A model generated the notes under the pieces. The model worked only from the letters and a program-made list of their open reading frames with translations. It did no database searches and was not told the origin of the DNA. Both the position numbers and the translations under genes were made by a program. From contig NZ_FOLG01000014.1 of assembly GCF_900112335.1 (NCBI RefSeq), positions 62,001-126,000 of the forward strand: a DNA stretch of 64,000 nucleotides, in the 5' to 3' direction. Below are positions 45,249 to 54,830 of the stretch, one piece after another. Each line of letters begins with the position of its first letter. Within the stretch, counting starts at the first letter, position 1. This DNA is from Tropicimonas isoalkanivorans. Lineage in GTDB: Bacteria > Pseudomonadota > Alphaproteobacteria > Rhodobacterales > Rhodobacteraceae.

Positions 45249-46010
45249 ATGAAGGTCCTCGTACCAGTCAAGCGCGTGATCGACTACAATGTGAAGGTTC
45301 GCGTGAAGGCGGACGGGAGCGGCGTCGATCTTGCCAACGTAAAGATGTCGATGAACCCCTTCGATGAGATTGCCGTCGAGGAAGCAATCCGCCTGAAGGA
45401 AAAAGGCGTGGCCACCGAGATCGTTGCCGTCTCCATCGGGGTAAAGCAGGCGACCGAAACGCTGCGTACCGCGCTCGCCATGGGGGCCGACAGGGCGATC
45501 CTGGTGGAGGCGTCCGAAGACGTCCACGCCGATATAGAGCCGCTGGCGGTTGCCAAGATCCTCAAGGCAATCGTGGAGGAGGAAGAGCCGGGCCTCGTCA
45601 TTTGTGGCAAGCAGGCGATCGACAACGATATGAACGCCACGGGCCAGATGCTGGCGGCGCTGCTTGGCTGGTCGCAGGCAACCTTCGCCTCCGAAGTCGC
45701 CGTAGAAGGCGAGAACGCCGTCGTCACCCGCGAGGTCGACGGTGGCCTGCAGACCATCAAGGTGAAGCTTCCGGCGATCGTGACTGCTGATCTTCGGCTG
45801 AACGAGCCGCGCTACGCATCGCTTCCCAACATCATGAAAGCAAAGAAGAAACCGCTGGATGCGAAGTCTCCGGCGGACTACGGCGTCGACGTGTCGCCGC
45901 GGCTTGAGGTCGTGAAGACGAGCGAGCCGGCGGAACGCAAGGCCGGGGTGATGGTGGGCTCGGTCGATGAGCTCGTGGCGAAACTCAAGGACGAGGCGGG
46001 GGTTCTCTGA
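45249..46010 (+). CDS. etfB: electron transfer flavoprotein beta subunit
   Basis: A 253-residue ETF beta subunit: [40 protein letters not shown] and the AMP/adenine loop [25 protein letters not shown]. With EtfA it accepts electrons from acyl-CoA dehydrogenases, including probably Mcd encoded at 62 kb, and passes them to ETF:quinone oxidoreductase. GGAG precedes ATG 45249. It overlaps etfA by one base. Confidence 0.97.
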   Translation: MKVLVPVKRVIDYNVKVRVKADGSGVDLANVKMSMNPFDEIAVEEAIRLKEKGVATEIVAVSIGVKQATETLRTALAMGADRAILVEASEDVHADIEPLAVAKILKAIVEEEEPGLVICGKQAIDNDMNATGQMLAALLGWSQATFASEVAVEGENAVVTREVDGGLQTIKVKLPAIVTADLRLNEPRYASLPNIMKAKKKPLDAKSPADYGVDVSPRLEVVKTSEPAERKAGVMVGSVDELVAKLKDEAGVL

Positions 46011-46936
46011 TGACGGTTCTTCTTCTGGCCGAAGTGAACAAGGGCGAACTGGCGGTGGATGCCACCGCCAAGGCCGTGACCGCGGCGGCGCAACTGGGTG
46101 AAGTGACCGCGCTGTGCGCCGGTGCCCACGCTGCGGCGGCGGGCGAGGCCGCGGCCAAGCTCGATGGCGTGTCGAAGGTCCTGGTGGCGGAGGACCCGTC
46201 CCTGGATCACCGGCTGGCCGAGGCCACGGCTGCGCTGATCGTTTCGCTCGCCGACGGGTACGACCACATCGTCGCCCCGGCGACTACTGACGCCAAGAAC
46301 GTGATGCCGCGCGTGGCGGCGCTGCTCGACGTGATGGTGATCTCCGATGTGTCCGGCATCGTGGACGCCGACACCTTCGAGCGGCCAATCTATGCGGGCA
46401 ACGCGGTTCAGACGGTGAAGTCGAAGGATGCCAAAAAGGTTCTGACGATCCGCACCTCGACCTTCGACGCCGCCGGCGACGGTGGGTCTGCACCCGTTGA
46501 AACCGTTGCCGCTCCGGACGGGCCTGCGCTCGCCGAATGGGTGGAAGACAAGGTCGCTGCCAGCGACAGGCCGGAACTGACCTCGGCCGGTGTTGTCGTC
46601 TCCGGCGGGCGGGGCGTCGGCTCCGAAGAGGACTTCAAGCTCATCGAGGCGTTGGCAGACAAGCTCGGTGCGGCGGTGGGTGCGTCGCGTGCGGCGGTCG
46701 ATTCCGGATACGCACCCAACGACTGGCAAGTCGGGCAGACGGGCAAGGTCGTGGCGCCCGAGCTTTACATCGCGATCGGCATTTCAGGCGCGATCCAGCA
46801 CCTCGCCGGGATGAAGGATTCCAAGGTGATCGTCGCGATCAACAAGGACGAAGATGCCCCGATCTTCCAGGTCGCGGACTACGGCCTGGTCGCGGACCTG
46901 TTCCAGGCCGTGCCGGAGCTGACTGAAAAGGTCTGA
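46010..46936 (+). CDS. etfA: electron transfer flavoprotein alpha subunit
   Basis: A 308-residue ETF alpha subunit with the C-terminal FAD-binding domain: [67 protein letters not shown] and [25 protein letters not shown]. It forms a heterodimer with EtfB. The start ATG lies in a TGATG overlap. A terminator follows 18 bp after the stop. Confidence 0.97.
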   Translation: MTVLLLAEVNKGELAVDATAKAVTAAAQLGEVTALCAGAHAAAAGEAAAKLDGVSKVLVAEDPSLDHRLAEATAALIVSLADGYDHIVAPATTDAKNVMPRVAALLDVMVISDVSGIVDADTFERPIYAGNAVQTVKSKDAKKVLTIRTSTFDAAGDGGSAPVETVAAPDGPALAEWVEDKVAASDRPELTSAGVVVSGGRGVGSEEDFKLIEALADKLGAAVGASRAAVDSGYAPNDWQVGQTGKVVAPELYIAIGISGAIQHLAGMKDSKVIVAINKDEDAPIFQVADYGLVADLFQAVPELTEKV

Positions 46937-46953
46937 CGGCGAGTCATGGCTTT

Positions 46954-46985
46954 CGGAGCCTGCCGCGTTGGCGGGCTCCGATTTC
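46954..46985 (+). terminator. terminator after etfBA
   Basis: An 11-bp stem with one T-G pair (CGGAGCCTGCC/GGCGGGCTCCG, GCGTT loop) is followed by ATTTCGTATT. It lies between the convergent etfA and DUF6473 genes. Confidence 0.7.
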
Positions 46986-46995
46986 GTATTACGCC

Positions 46996-47814
46996 TCAAG
47001 CGATTATTCTCTGCAAAGCTGGTACGAGGGCCTCAGCAACGGCCTCGTGGACGCTAACGCCAGGCGTGCTGACGGCTGCCGGCGCCTCCAATTCGGAAAA
47101 GACCAATCCGTCCGACGGTTCCGCTTCGGCCGGAACCGGGTAGACCACCTCCACCAGGCGATCCACCAGGGGCGTGATCTCGGCCAGCATCTTGCGATCG
47201 ATGAACCTGGGATCGGATGAGCCGTCGCCCTCCCCGGGAGCATGGTCGGCCAGCCATAGTAATACCGTGTGGCAGTCGAGGCTGCCGAGCCAAGAGCGCA
47301 TGCGCGCGACCCAGGCGGCTTTCAACTCGTCCACGACGAGCGCATAACTGCGTGGGCAATGCTCCTCCAACGATCTCAGGAGATGCTGCGTGAAAGTAAT
47401 CTCCGAGAAATCGAGGTCACGATACAGGGTTCGCATAAGCGCCGAGGGCTTGATGAATCTGTCGTTCCGGCGCGGATGAACGGAGTAGAACCGGTTCGAC
47501 AGGTTCGCCGCTCCCATGACCTGGATTACCGCGACCTGCGCCTTTCCGGCCACATCCTGCAAGAAGGCGTCGTGCTGGTAGGCGTCGATACCGGCATTCA
47601 CGCACCCCATGTTCACGGTGCGCATACCCATCCGGTCCCCCACCAATTCCGGAAACGGCCGTTCGATGTATTTTCCGTAGGTCTCTGAGCTTCCGAAAAA
47701 GACGGCGAATCGGCCCTCCAGCCGCCTCCGTGGCCCGCGGAAGAGGAGCTTCGACGCCCCGTAGCGACACGGATCGTAGTTCAGGGCGCCATCGCCCGGA
47801 TTTTCAAAAGCCAT
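46996..47814 (-). CDS. DUF6473 family protein (SGNH-like)
   Basis: A 272-residue protein with YDPCRYGASKLLFRGPRRRLEGRFAVFFGSSETYGKYIERPFPEL and VNMGCVNAGIDAYQHDAFL. The GSSETYG and NxGxxNAG blocks resemble the Ser and Asn/Gly blocks of SGNH hydrolases. In this group the family is often near capsule or sulfotransferase genes, but none is here. Function unproven. ATG 47814 has GAGG at 8 nt; a GTG three codons upstream is possible. Divergent from hbd. Confidence 0.82.
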   Translation of the reverse strand: MAFENPGDGALNYDPCRYGASKLLFRGPRRRLEGRFAVFFGSSETYGKYIERPFPELVGDRMGMRTVNMGCVNAGIDAYQHDAFLQDVAGKAQVAVIQVMGAANLSNRFYSVHPRRNDRFIKPSALMRTLYRDLDFSEITFTQHLLRSLEEHCPRSYALVVDELKAAWVARMRSWLGSLDCHTVLLWLADHAPGEGDGSSDPRFIDRKMLAEITPLVDRLVEVVYPVPAEAEPSDGLVFSELEAPAAVSTPGVSVHEAVAEALVPALQRIIA

Positions 47815-47999
47815 TACCGCCACCTCGAATCTGATTCACCCGGAGGCGAGACTCGCGCTGGTCCCTTTCGAATTGGCTAAATGAACATATTGAGACGATT
47901 TGCACGTACCGGCATCGGGTTCGTGTGCTGGATCAATCCGCAGGTGCAAAATATGATCGGCGGGATTTACCGATGCAGCATCCGTGGAGGGTGGGACAG

Positions 48000-48875
48000 A
48001 TGGACATAAAAAACGTAGGCATCGTCGGGGCGGGTCAGATGGGCAATGGCATCGCCCATGTCTTCGCTCTGGCTGGCTATGACGTGACGATCAACGACAT
48101 CAGCCAGGACGCCCTCGACCGCGGACTGAAGACCATCCGAAAGAACATGGAACGGCAGGTGTCCCGTGAGAAGATTTCGGCGGCCGACCGCGACGCGGCG
48201 CTGGCGCGCATCAGCACGACGCTGAGCCTCGAGGAATTGGGATCGTCCGACCTGATCGTGGAATCGGCCTCCGAGCGGGAAACGATCAAGTCCGCGATCT
48301 TCGAGGATCTGCAGCCGCATCTGAAGGCCGAAACGATCCTGACCTCAAACACATCCTCGATCTCGATCACGCGTCTGGCGAGCCGTACCGACCGGCCGGA
48401 ACGGTTCATGGGGCTGCACTTCATGAACCCCGCTCCGGTGATGCCGCTGGTTGAACTGATCCGAGGCATCGCGACCGACGACGCGACCTATCAGACCATG
48501 CTGAAGGTGGTGGAAAATCTCGGCAAGACGGCGGCGAGCGCGGAAGATTTCCCGGCGTTCATCGTCAACCGGATCCTGCTGCCGATGATCAACGAGGCGG
48601 TTTACACGCTGTATGAAGGTGTTGGGAACGTACGTTCGATCGACACCGCGATGAAGCTGGGGGCCGGACACCCGATGGGGCCCTTGGAATTGGCTGATTT
48701 CATTGGGCTCGATACCTGTCTGGCCATCATGAACGTGTTGCACGACGGACTGGCCGATACGAAATACCGGCCTTGCCCGCTGCTGACGAAGTATGTTGAA
48801 GCCGGGTGGCTGGGCCGCAAGGCGGGGCGGGGCTTCTACGATTATCGCGGCGAAGAGCCCGTGCCGTCGCGCTGA
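48000..48875 (+). CDS. hbd: 3-hydroxybutyryl-CoA dehydrogenase
   Basis: A 291-residue enzyme with the NAD-binding GAGQMGNGIAHVFALAGYDV, the catalytic His region MGLHFMNPAPVMPLVELI and the C-terminal NRILLPMINEAVYTLYEGVG and HPMGPLELADFIGLD blocks. It oxidises (S)-3-hydroxybutyryl-CoA to acetoacetyl-CoA or the reverse, linking beta-oxidation, PHB-related pools and crotonyl-CoA. ATG 48000 follows GGAGGGTGGG. A 33-bp 3' element follows the stop. Confidence 0.96.
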   Translation: MDIKNVGIVGAGQMGNGIAHVFALAGYDVTINDISQDALDRGLKTIRKNMERQVSREKISAADRDAALARISTTLSLEELGSSDLIVESASERETIKSAIFEDLQPHLKAETILTSNTSSISITRLASRTDRPERFMGLHFMNPAPVMPLVELIRGIATDDATYQTMLKVVENLGKTAASAEDFPAFIVNRILLPMINEAVYTLYEGVGNVRSIDTAMKLGAGHPMGPLELADFIGLDTCLAIMNVLHDGLADTKYRPCPLLTKYVEAGWLGRKAGRGFYDYRGEEPVPSR

Positions 48876-48929
48876 ACGGGAAAAGGCGCAGGGGGGCTGT
48901 CTGCCCCCCAACGCGCCCCGTGCCGGGGC

Positions 48930-48963
48930 GCTCCACCCCGAGGATATTTGGCGACACAAGATG
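48930..48963 (+). repeat. 33-bp 3'-flanking element, copy 4 (after hbd)
   Basis: The copy reads GCTCCACCCCGAGGATATTT and continues GGCGACACAAGATG, 54 bp after the hbd stop in sense orientation. It is preceded by a GCCCCG/CGGGGC hairpin. The first 10 bases are diverged, the GAGGATATTTGG-GACACAAGA core is retained. Confidence 0.7.
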
Positions 48964-48984
48964 TGTTGGGCGCGCGCCGCTCCG

Positions 48985-49896
48985 TCAGGTCGAGCGGAGG
49001 TCGAGAGTCCGTTGCCGAAGCCAGGCCACGAAACCGCGCGGGTTATCGGCCCAGGCGGAAATGGTGGTCCTGTCGATCACCTGGCCGACAATCGGCGCCT
49101 GTGGCCTGTTCAGCGCGTGGACAACTTCGTAGAGCAGAAGGCCCTGACGCAACGTGGCGGAAACCCGATTGGCCATCTGGTACCAGCGGGAATTGCTGCC
49201 TGGAAAATGGATGGGCAGAACTCGGGCGCCGGACCTCTGTATCATCTTGGCGGTGAAAGGGTTCCATTCCCGCTCGACGGGAGGTCCAAAGAGGCTGTCG
49301 GACGACGCCACCACGCCTGAGGGGAAGAGCACGATACAGCCGCCAGCCTTCAGATGATCCATGGCCTGCCGCCGCATGTCCAGGTTCTGCTGGAGTGCGT
49401 CCTCCTCGTGGGCGAAGGGGACGGGGATCATGAACTGGTCGATCTCGCCCACGCCGGTCAGCAACGAGCGGGTCAGGATCTTGTAGTCCGTACGGCGGCG
49501 CCCGATAAGCTCGGCAAGGACCATCCCGTCGACAAGGCCATGGGGGTGGTTCGCGACAATGACGAGGGCGCCGGTGCGGGGGATACGCGCGATTTGCTCC
49601 GGCGGGGTCCGCAGCGCGATCCCCATCACATCGAGCGCCTGTTTCCAGAAGGCCTGGCCATTGGGAACGCCCATCGCCTCGAACCGCCGGATCAGGCGAA
49701 GAAGGCGGAGTTTTCCGGTCAGCGCTTCCATGGTGTGGATCACACCGCGCCGGACGGGGCTTTCAAAGGTATTCGCATAGGACAGGCGGCGCCGGTCGTA
49801 GGGCTGATCCGCTAGGTTGCCGTCGCCCTGGCCCAGCAGCTGGCGCGTCGGCCGACGCCGTGCAGGGAGGAGCCTGTCCTGGGTCGATTCCACCAC
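48985..49896 (-). CDS. 1-acyl-glycerol-3-phosphate acyltransferase-type protein
   Basis: A 303-residue PlsC-like acyltransferase with the HX4D motif as VIVANHPHGLVDGMVLAELI, then VGEIDQFMIPVPF and GGCIVLFPSGVVAS (motif III) and VLPIHFPGSNS (motif IV). It probably acylates a lysolipid at the inner membrane. The start GTG 49896 has GGAGG upstream; the N-terminal 50 residues are variable in the family. It is 27 bp downstream of ptsH on the same strand and so is probably the last gene of the signalling operon. Confidence 0.87.
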   Translation of the reverse strand: MVESTQDRLLPARRRPTRQLLGQGDGNLADQPYDRRRLSYANTFESPVRRGVIHTMEALTGKLRLLRLIRRFEAMGVPNGQAFWKQALDVMGIALRTPPEQIARIPRTGALVIVANHPHGLVDGMVLAELIGRRRTDYKILTRSLLTGVGEIDQFMIPVPFAHEEDALQQNLDMRRQAMDHLKAGGCIVLFPSGVVASSDSLFGPPVEREWNPFTAKMIQRSGARVLPIHFPGSNSRWYQMANRVSATLRQGLLLYEVVHALNRPQAPIVGQVIDRTTISAWADNPRGFVAWLRQRTLDLRST

Positions 49897-49923
49897 CGCG
49901 CAAGACCTCCGGGCCGATCCGCC

Positions 49924-50202
49924 TTACATCGGCTCGCCGAACCGGTTGGCGACGAGCTCCGCCAGGGCCTGCGCAAGTTCCTCGGCCTGCGGGCCGCTGG
50001 TCTCGACTTCAATAGAGGTTCCGCGGGAGCCTGCCAACATCAAAAGGCCCATGATGCTGTCGCCGGCTGCGTCCAGGCCGTCCTTGCGGACTGTGGCCGA
50101 CGCGTCGAAGTCTTCGACGGTCTCCACGAATTTGGCGGAGGCACGGGCGTGCAGGCCCTTTTCGTTGACGATCTGCAGCGTCTGCACGACGTTCTTGGAC
50201 AT
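49924..50202 (-). CDS. ptsH: HPr phosphocarrier protein
   Basis: A 92-residue HPr with the phosphorylated histidine in GLHARASAKFV (His18) and the regulatory serine in GDSIMGLL (Ser49), the target of HPr kinase. It relays phosphate from enzyme I to EIIA domains and works as a regulator when phosphorylated on Ser. The EIIA stop is immediately next to its ATG. In this group the system is regulatory rather than for sugar uptake. Confidence 0.96.
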   Translation of the reverse strand: MSKNVVQTLQIVNEKGLHARASAKFVETVEDFDASATVRKDGLDAAGDSIMGLLMLAGSRGTSIEVETSGPQAEELAQALAELVANRFGEPM

Positions 50203-50604
50203 TCAGAAGCGTTTCCCGGTGGTTCCGTCGAAGCTGTTGATGTACTTCCGCCCCGCTTTCAACGCGGATTGCACGGCGGCGTCCACCGGCATTTGCCGGG
50301 ATTTTGCCAGCTTTATGAGCATCGGCAGGTTTGCGCCATAGAGGATCTTGCGATTTTCCTTGTCGCAGGCCCTGAGCGAGAGATTTGAGGGGGATCCGCC
50401 GAACATGTCCGTCACGACCACGACGCCGTCGCCGCTGTCCACCGCGTCGGCCGCCTCGAGGATTTCCGCCTGCTTGGCCAGACGGTCGTGATCCGGAGCG
50501 ATCGCAATCGCGCGCATGGCGTCCTGCTTGCCGACGACATGTTCGACGGCCGCAAGATACTCGTCCGCCAAACCGCCGTGGGCGACGATCACGATGCCGA
50601 TCAC
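50203..50604 (-). CDS. PTS EIIA domain protein, mannose family
   Basis: A 133-residue EIIA-Man protein with [25 protein letters not shown], where His9 is the phosphorylation site, and [21 protein letters not shown]. Without EIIB/EIIC components in the window it is a regulatory EIIA, as in the incomplete PTS of alphaproteobacteria. It is coupled by 4 bp to rapZ upstream and abuts ptsH downstream. Confidence 0.95.
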   Translation of the reverse strand: MIGIVIVAHGGLADEYLAAVEHVVGKQDAMRAIAIAPDHDRLAKQAEILEAADAVDSGDGVVVVTDMFGGSPSNLSLRACDKENRKILYGANLPMLIKLAKSRQMPVDAAVQSALKAGRKYINSFDGTTGKRF

Positions 50605-51521
50605 CTCAAGACCCCGCTTGCGCTGCCGCCTTGTGCGGCGCGACGCTCAAGTTCACGATGTCTAATTGACACCTGCCACCCCGCGTCCGCAAGTGCCTTC
50701 CCGAGACGTTGAGCGAGTGTGACCGAGCGGTGTTGCCCTCCCGTGCAGCCGAAGCCGATCGCGAGGTAGGATTTCCCCTCTTCCACGTATGCCGGCAGAA
50801 GCAGCAGGGCGAGATCGCGCACCTGGGTGAAGAAGGCGTCGAACCGCGGATCCTCCATCACGTGCCGGGCCACCTCGTCTGAAAGTCCGCTGAGCGGCCT
50901 GAGCGACGGCTCCCAGTACGGATTTCGCAGAAAGCGGCAGTCGAACACCATGTCCAGGCCCCGCGGCAACCCGCGCTTGTAGGAGAAGGAGTGGATGGAC
51001 AATGCCAGCCGTTTCTCCTGTCCGCCGCCGTACCAGCGTGCGATCTCGGCCTTCAGATCGTGGACGGTGAGTTCCGACGTGTCGATCATGATGTCGGCCC
51101 GTTGCTGGATCGGTGCCAGCAGGTCGAATTCCCGCTTGATGCCTACGCCCGGGCTCTCCGCCGGGGCGAGAGGGTGGCGGCGACGGGTTTCTGAGTAGCG
51201 CCGCAGAAGGATTTCGGGGTGGCAATCGAGATAGAGGATCTCCATGCCGCGATCTTCCATCCCGTCGCTCAGTTCCAGCAGCGCGTCGGGCGAGAAATCC
51301 CTGTTGCGGGTGTCGATCCCGAGCGCGAGAGCCGGACCGGAGGCCGGACCGTCCAGCAGACGCGGGACCAAGCTCAGAGGCATGTTGTCGATGACCTCGA
51401 ACCCGAGGTCCTCCAGCGCGCGGATGGCGGTGCTACGGCCAGCACCCGATGGGCCGGTCACCAGAACGATCCGGCGCGCCGGCCCGTCGCCCGGAAGGGG
51501 AAGGGGAGGTGTCTCGGTCAT
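50601..51521 (-). CDS. rapZ: RNase adapter protein RapZ
   Basis: A 306-residue P-loop protein with Walker [10 protein letters not shown] (23-31), a central [13 protein letters not shown]-type segment, and the C-terminal [16 protein letters not shown] domain, diagnostic of RapZ/YvcJ. In E. coli it controls GlmZ/GlmY small-RNA turnover and glucosamine-6-phosphate synthesis; in alphaproteobacteria the target is less clear. 4-bp overlaps join it to hprK and to the EIIA gene. Confidence 0.95.
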   Translation of the reverse strand: MTETPPLPLPGDGPARRIVLVTGPSGAGRSTAIRALEDLGFEVIDNMPLSLVPRLLDGPASGPALALGIDTRNRDFSPDALLELSDGMEDRGMEILYLDCHPEILLRRYSETRRRHPLAPAESPGVGIKREFDLLAPIQQRADIMIDTSELTVHDLKAEIARWYGGGQEKRLALSIHSFSYKRGLPRGLDMVFDCRFLRNPYWEPSLRPLSGLSDEVARHVMEDPRFDAFFTQVRDLALLLLPAYVEEGKSYLAIGFGCTGGQHRSVTLAQRLGKALADAGWQVSIRHRELERRAAQGGSASGVLR

Positions 51522-52054
51522 GGTGTCTCGCGCCGGTCCTTCAGGCAGTGGAACAATGCTCCTGCCGCATTTAACCCGGGTGGGCGATAGAGCAAAGTTA
51601 CTGATTGACCGAGCAGGCGCATGTGCCGGGGCGGCGGCAGTCGCTCGGTCTCCGTCCGGTCGAGGTCCATCACGTAGGTTACATCGGCCTCGGGGCAGCT
51701 CGGCAAGCGGAGTAGGCCGACATACCGCGCCTCGATCCTGCCTTCGATCGTGGGCGGGCAGGATGCCGTTAGTCGGTGGCCGTCGCGGCGGATCACGGTG
51801 CGGTCATCCGCGACGAGACAGGCGCCGAGAGCGATCATGTCCAGCGCCAGGCTCGACTTGCCGCTGCCGGACGCCCCGAGGATCAGCAGGGCCCGGCCGT
51901 CGAGCGCGACGCAACTGGCATGAAGGACCGTCTCCTGCGTCGGATCTGCGGTCTCGTTTTGTGTCTCCAGCGTTTCGGCCCCTTCCGCGGCCACGATCGG
52001 TGCGCCGGCCGAACGGGTGCGGAGCGGCGGCGGAGGCTTCGGGGGAGGCGTCAT
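51518..52054 (-). CDS. hprK: HPr kinase/phosphorylase, short alphaproteobacterial form
   Basis: A 178-residue protein containing only the catalytic C-terminal domain of Hpr[41 protein letters not shown], with Walker A at about 60-68, and the basic [22 protein letters not shown] segment. The N-terminal domain of the Gram-positive enzyme is replaced by a 40-residue proline-rich, low-complexity stretch. It phosphorylates or dephosphorylates HPr Ser49. GGAGG precedes ATG 52054, 20 bp after chvG. Confidence 0.93.
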   Translation of the reverse strand: MTPPPKPPPPLRTRSAGAPIVAAEGAETLETQNETADPTQETVLHASCVALDGRALLILGASGSGKSSLALDMIALGACLVADDRTVIRRDGHRLTASCPPTIEGRIEARYVGLLRLPSCPEADVTYVMDLDRTETERLPPPRHMRLLGQSVTLLYRPPGLNAAGALFHCLKDRRETP

Positions 52055-52074
52055 TGGCGCGGCCTCCTCACGGT

Positions 52075-53757
52075 TTAGATCGGAAGGCCGACGACGAAAC
52101 GGGCGCCGAGCGGCTCGGAAGTGATGTCGGCCTCGGTCGGGCGGATGTTCTCGGCCCAGATCACGCCGCCATGCGCCTCGACAATCTGTTTGGAGATCGC
52201 GAGACCCAGCCCGGAGTGGTCCCCGAATTGCCCTGGCGGCCGTTCCGAATAGAAGCGGTTGAAGATCTTGGTGAGAGCCTGCTCGGGAATACCCGGTCCG
52301 GTATCCTCGAAAACCACGAGAACGCGATTGTCCCGTTTGCGGACCCAGACGCGAACGGCATCCCCCTCCTCGCAGAAGCTGATGGCGTTGGTGATGAGGT
52401 TGACGAACACCTGTGCGAGGCGTGCCTCGAGACCGTAGACCATGATCGGCTGTCGGGGCAGGTCGGTGATGAACTCGACACCTTTCGATGCGGCCTCCTG
52501 ACCGAGGTAATCGGTCAGGTTCGTGAGCATATGGAGGAGATCGAACTGGTCCTCCTCCTCCTTCACCAGTTCGCTGTCGAGGCGGGACGCATTGGAAATG
52601 TCGCTGACGAGGCGGTCCAGGCGCCGCACATCGTGGTCGATCACGTCGAGGAGCTTTTCGCGCTGATCCTCGCGTTTTGCCACGCGCATCGTGCCAACGG
52701 CGGAACGGAGGGAGGCCAGTGGGTTCTTGATTTCGTGGGCGACGTCGGCGGCAAATTGTTCGTTTGCCTCGATCCTGTCGTAGAGCGCGGCGACCATTCC
52801 CCGAAGCGCGCCGGACAGGCGGCCGATTTCGTCGGGCCGGCCCGTTAGGTCGGGGATGCGGACCCGGCCCGGAGCGAGCTTGCGGACGTTGCGGTCGCGC
52901 CCGATCTCTGCGGCTGCGGCGAGATCCGACAGCGGGTTGGCGATGGTCGAGGCGAGCACGAGGCTGAGCCCGATAGAGACCAGAATGGCGATCACGAACA
53001 TCTGGAGCACCTGCTCGCGCTCCTTGCGGACGAGCGAGTCGATTTCGCCGGCCGCGGAGGCGACGGCGACGGACCCCATCAGAGTCTCGCCCTGCATGAT
53101 CGGCGCCGCAACGGCGAACAGCTTTTCACCGGCGGCGTCCACCCCGGTTGCGGTCGGCGTCGTGCCCGGCGCGACGTTGGGCACGAGGGCGTCGGCAAGG
53201 TCCTTTCCGTCGGCGCCGGTGAACTCCAGGTTGCCCGGGGTCAGAAGGCGCGAGGTGGCATTCCAGATGCTGTTCAACGCCCCGGTGATGATATTGCCAC
53301 CCTCGGGCCGATCGAGTTCGATGGCCGGACCGGAGCGGTTGGCAACCTGCTGGCCGGCGCCGTCGTAGACGAAAACAGTGACACCGCGCGACAGCGACAG
53401 GGCGTCGAGCGTCGCCTGCGGGTTGATGCCGTCGCCGCTTGCCAGGCTGACAGGGGCGTTGCGCGGCATCTGCGCTTCGAAAACGTTGGCGATCAGGCCG
53501 GCCTCTGAATTCAGGCCGGAGACGCGTTGTGCAGTCAGGCTGTCGCGAAACGGGTTGAGATAGAACACCCCGCCGACGAGGATCAGCAGCCCGATGAGGT
53601 TGAAGGTGATGATCTTGCGCGCCAGCGGCGAGCGATTGAGCGTCAGGTAGCCGCGCCTCTCGCGTTTTCGGCGCACATCCGCATCGGAGGCTTCGGGGCT
53701 GACCCAATCCTCTCCGAGAACGACATCACTATTTACCACACCACGGTTGTCACGCAC
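52075..53757 (-). CDS. chvG: ChvG sensor histidine kinase
   Basis: A 560-residue sensor kinase. Two membrane segments (about 47-68 and 252-274) flank a periplasmic sensor of about 180 residues; HAMP, the HisKA phosphoacceptor in FAADVAHEIKNPLASL (His341) and a HATPase_c domain (GPGIPEQALTKIFNRFYS, GLGLAISKQIVEAHGG) follow. ChvG senses acid or envelope stress and phosphorylates ChvI. GTG 53757 is preferred: AGGGGA lies 9 nt upstream and it follows the chvI stop by 28 bp, whereas starts at 53844 or 53817 would overlap chvI. Confidence 0.93.
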   Translation of the reverse strand: MRDNRGVVNSDVVLGEDWVSPEASDADVRRKRERRGYLTLNRSPLARKIITFNLIGLLILVGGVFYLNPFRDSLTAQRVSGLNSEAGLIANVFEAQMPRNAPVSLASGDGINPQATLDALSLSRGVTVFVYDGAGQQVANRSGPAIELDRPEGGNIITGALNSIWNATSRLLTPGNLEFTGADGKDLADALVPNVAPGTTPTATGVDAAGEKLFAVAAPIMQGETLMGSVAVASAAGEIDSLVRKEREQVLQMFVIAILVSIGLSLVLASTIANPLSDLAAAAEIGRDRNVRKLAPGRVRIPDLTGRPDEIGRLSGALRGMVAALYDRIEANEQFAADVAHEIKNPLASLRSAVGTMRVAKREDQREKLLDVIDHDVRRLDRLVSDISNASRLDSELVKEEEDQFDLLHMLTNLTDYLGQEAASKGVEFITDLPRQPIMVYGLEARLAQVFVNLITNAISFCEEGDAVRVWVRKRDNRVLVVFEDTGPGIPEQALTKIFNRFYSERPPGQFGDHSGLGLAISKQIVEAHGGVIWAENIRPTEADITSEPLGARFVVGLPI

Positions 53758-53785
53758 GCGCGTATTCCCCTTCGGGGCCGGAGGA

Positions 53786-54487
53786 TCACTCCTCGTTGTA
53801 CCTGTACCCAATACCATAAAGTGTTTCGATCGCGGAAAAATCACTGTCGACGCTGCGCATCTTTTTACGCAGACGCTTGATGTGGCTGTCGATGGTCCGG
53901 TCGTCGACGTAGACCTGGTCGTCGTAGGCGACGTCCATCAGCTGGTCGCGGCTCTTCACGAAGCCGGGCCGCTGGGCCAGTGCCTGGAGCAGAAGGAACT
54001 CTGTCACGGTCAGCGACACGTCCTGGCCCTTCCAGCTCACCGAGTGGCGCAGCGGGTCCATCGTCAGTTCGCCGCGGACCATGATCTGCGCGGTTTCGGG
54101 CTCGCCGGATTCATCGGCCGCGATCGCTTCCTGACGGCGCAACAGCGCGCGGATGCGTTCCACAAGAAGCCGTTGAGAGAACGGCTTTTTCACGTAGTCG
54201 TCCGCGCCCATCCGCAGGCCGAGCACCTCGTCGATCTCGTCGTCCTTGGACGTGAGAAAGATGACGGGCATGCTGGTCTTCTGGCGCAGCCGCTGCAGCA
54301 GGTCCATGCCGTCCATCCGGGGCATCTTGATGTCCAGAACCGCCATGTCGGGGAGCCGGCGGTTGAAAGCGTCCAGCGCCGACTGCCCATCGTTATAAGT
54401 CTCGACTTCGAAGCCCTCCGCTTCGAGGGTCATCGATACTGAGGTCAGGATATTCCTGTCGTCGTCAACCAGCGCGATGCGCGACAT
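53786..54487 (-). CDS. chvI: ChvI response regulator
   Basis: A 233-residue OmpR-family regulator. The receiver domain has [14 protein letters not shown], phosphoacceptor Asp52 in [12 protein letters not shown] and DDYVKKPFS; the C-terminal winged helix has [43 protein letters not shown] and [10 protein letters not shown]. With ChvG it controls envelope, acid-response and central carbon genes, including PEP carboxykinase in related species. First gene of the leftward operon chvI-chvG-hprK-rapZ-EIIA-ptsH-acyltransferase. Confidence 0.97.
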   Translation of the reverse strand: MSRIALVDDDRNILTSVSMTLEAEGFEVETYNDGQSALDAFNRRLPDMAVLDIKMPRMDGMDLLQRLRQKTSMPVIFLTSKDDEIDEVLGLRMGADDYVKKPFSQRLLVERIRALLRRQEAIAADESGEPETAQIMVRGELTMDPLRHSVSWKGQDVSLTVTEFLLLQALAQRPGFVKSRDQLMDVAYDDQVYVDDRTIDSHIKRLRKKMRSVDSDFSAIETLYGIGYRYNEE

Positions 54488-54830
54488 GCCCGGGGTTCCT
54501 TGTACTGCTCTAGCATCATTATCGGCGCATTTTCCCGCTTAGTGACCACGGAATCAACCAAGAATGCGAATCGCGACCGGGTATGCCACCTTTGGAAAGG
54601 CTATTTCGGAGGTGGATTGCGTATTTGCATCACATGGTGCCGCGTACGCCGCGAGTTTCGACATGCAGAAAGGGAAACCCTGTCATTCACCCCCACGGAA
54701 ATGGGGGTTCGGCCGCTAACATGCCGGTCTTGTCGCAGTCCATTCTCTGTTGGTCGCTGTTATACGGACCTCGCCGGGCCAGTGGGCCCGCGCTGGCTGG
54801 GCAGATTGCCCGCAATCCGAGGAGACAAGC
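54488..54830. other. 343-bp divergent regulatory region, chvI / pckG
   Basis: No gene is supported. Promoters for the leftward chvI operon and the rightward pckG must lie here. The visible structure is a perfect 7-bp hairpin, ACCCCCA/TGGGGGT with a 6-nt loop, at 54689-54708, about 120 bp before pckG and inside its probable leader. The GGCCAGTGGGCC segment nearer to the gene can also fold. A ChvI site could not be identified by eye. Confidence 0.5.
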
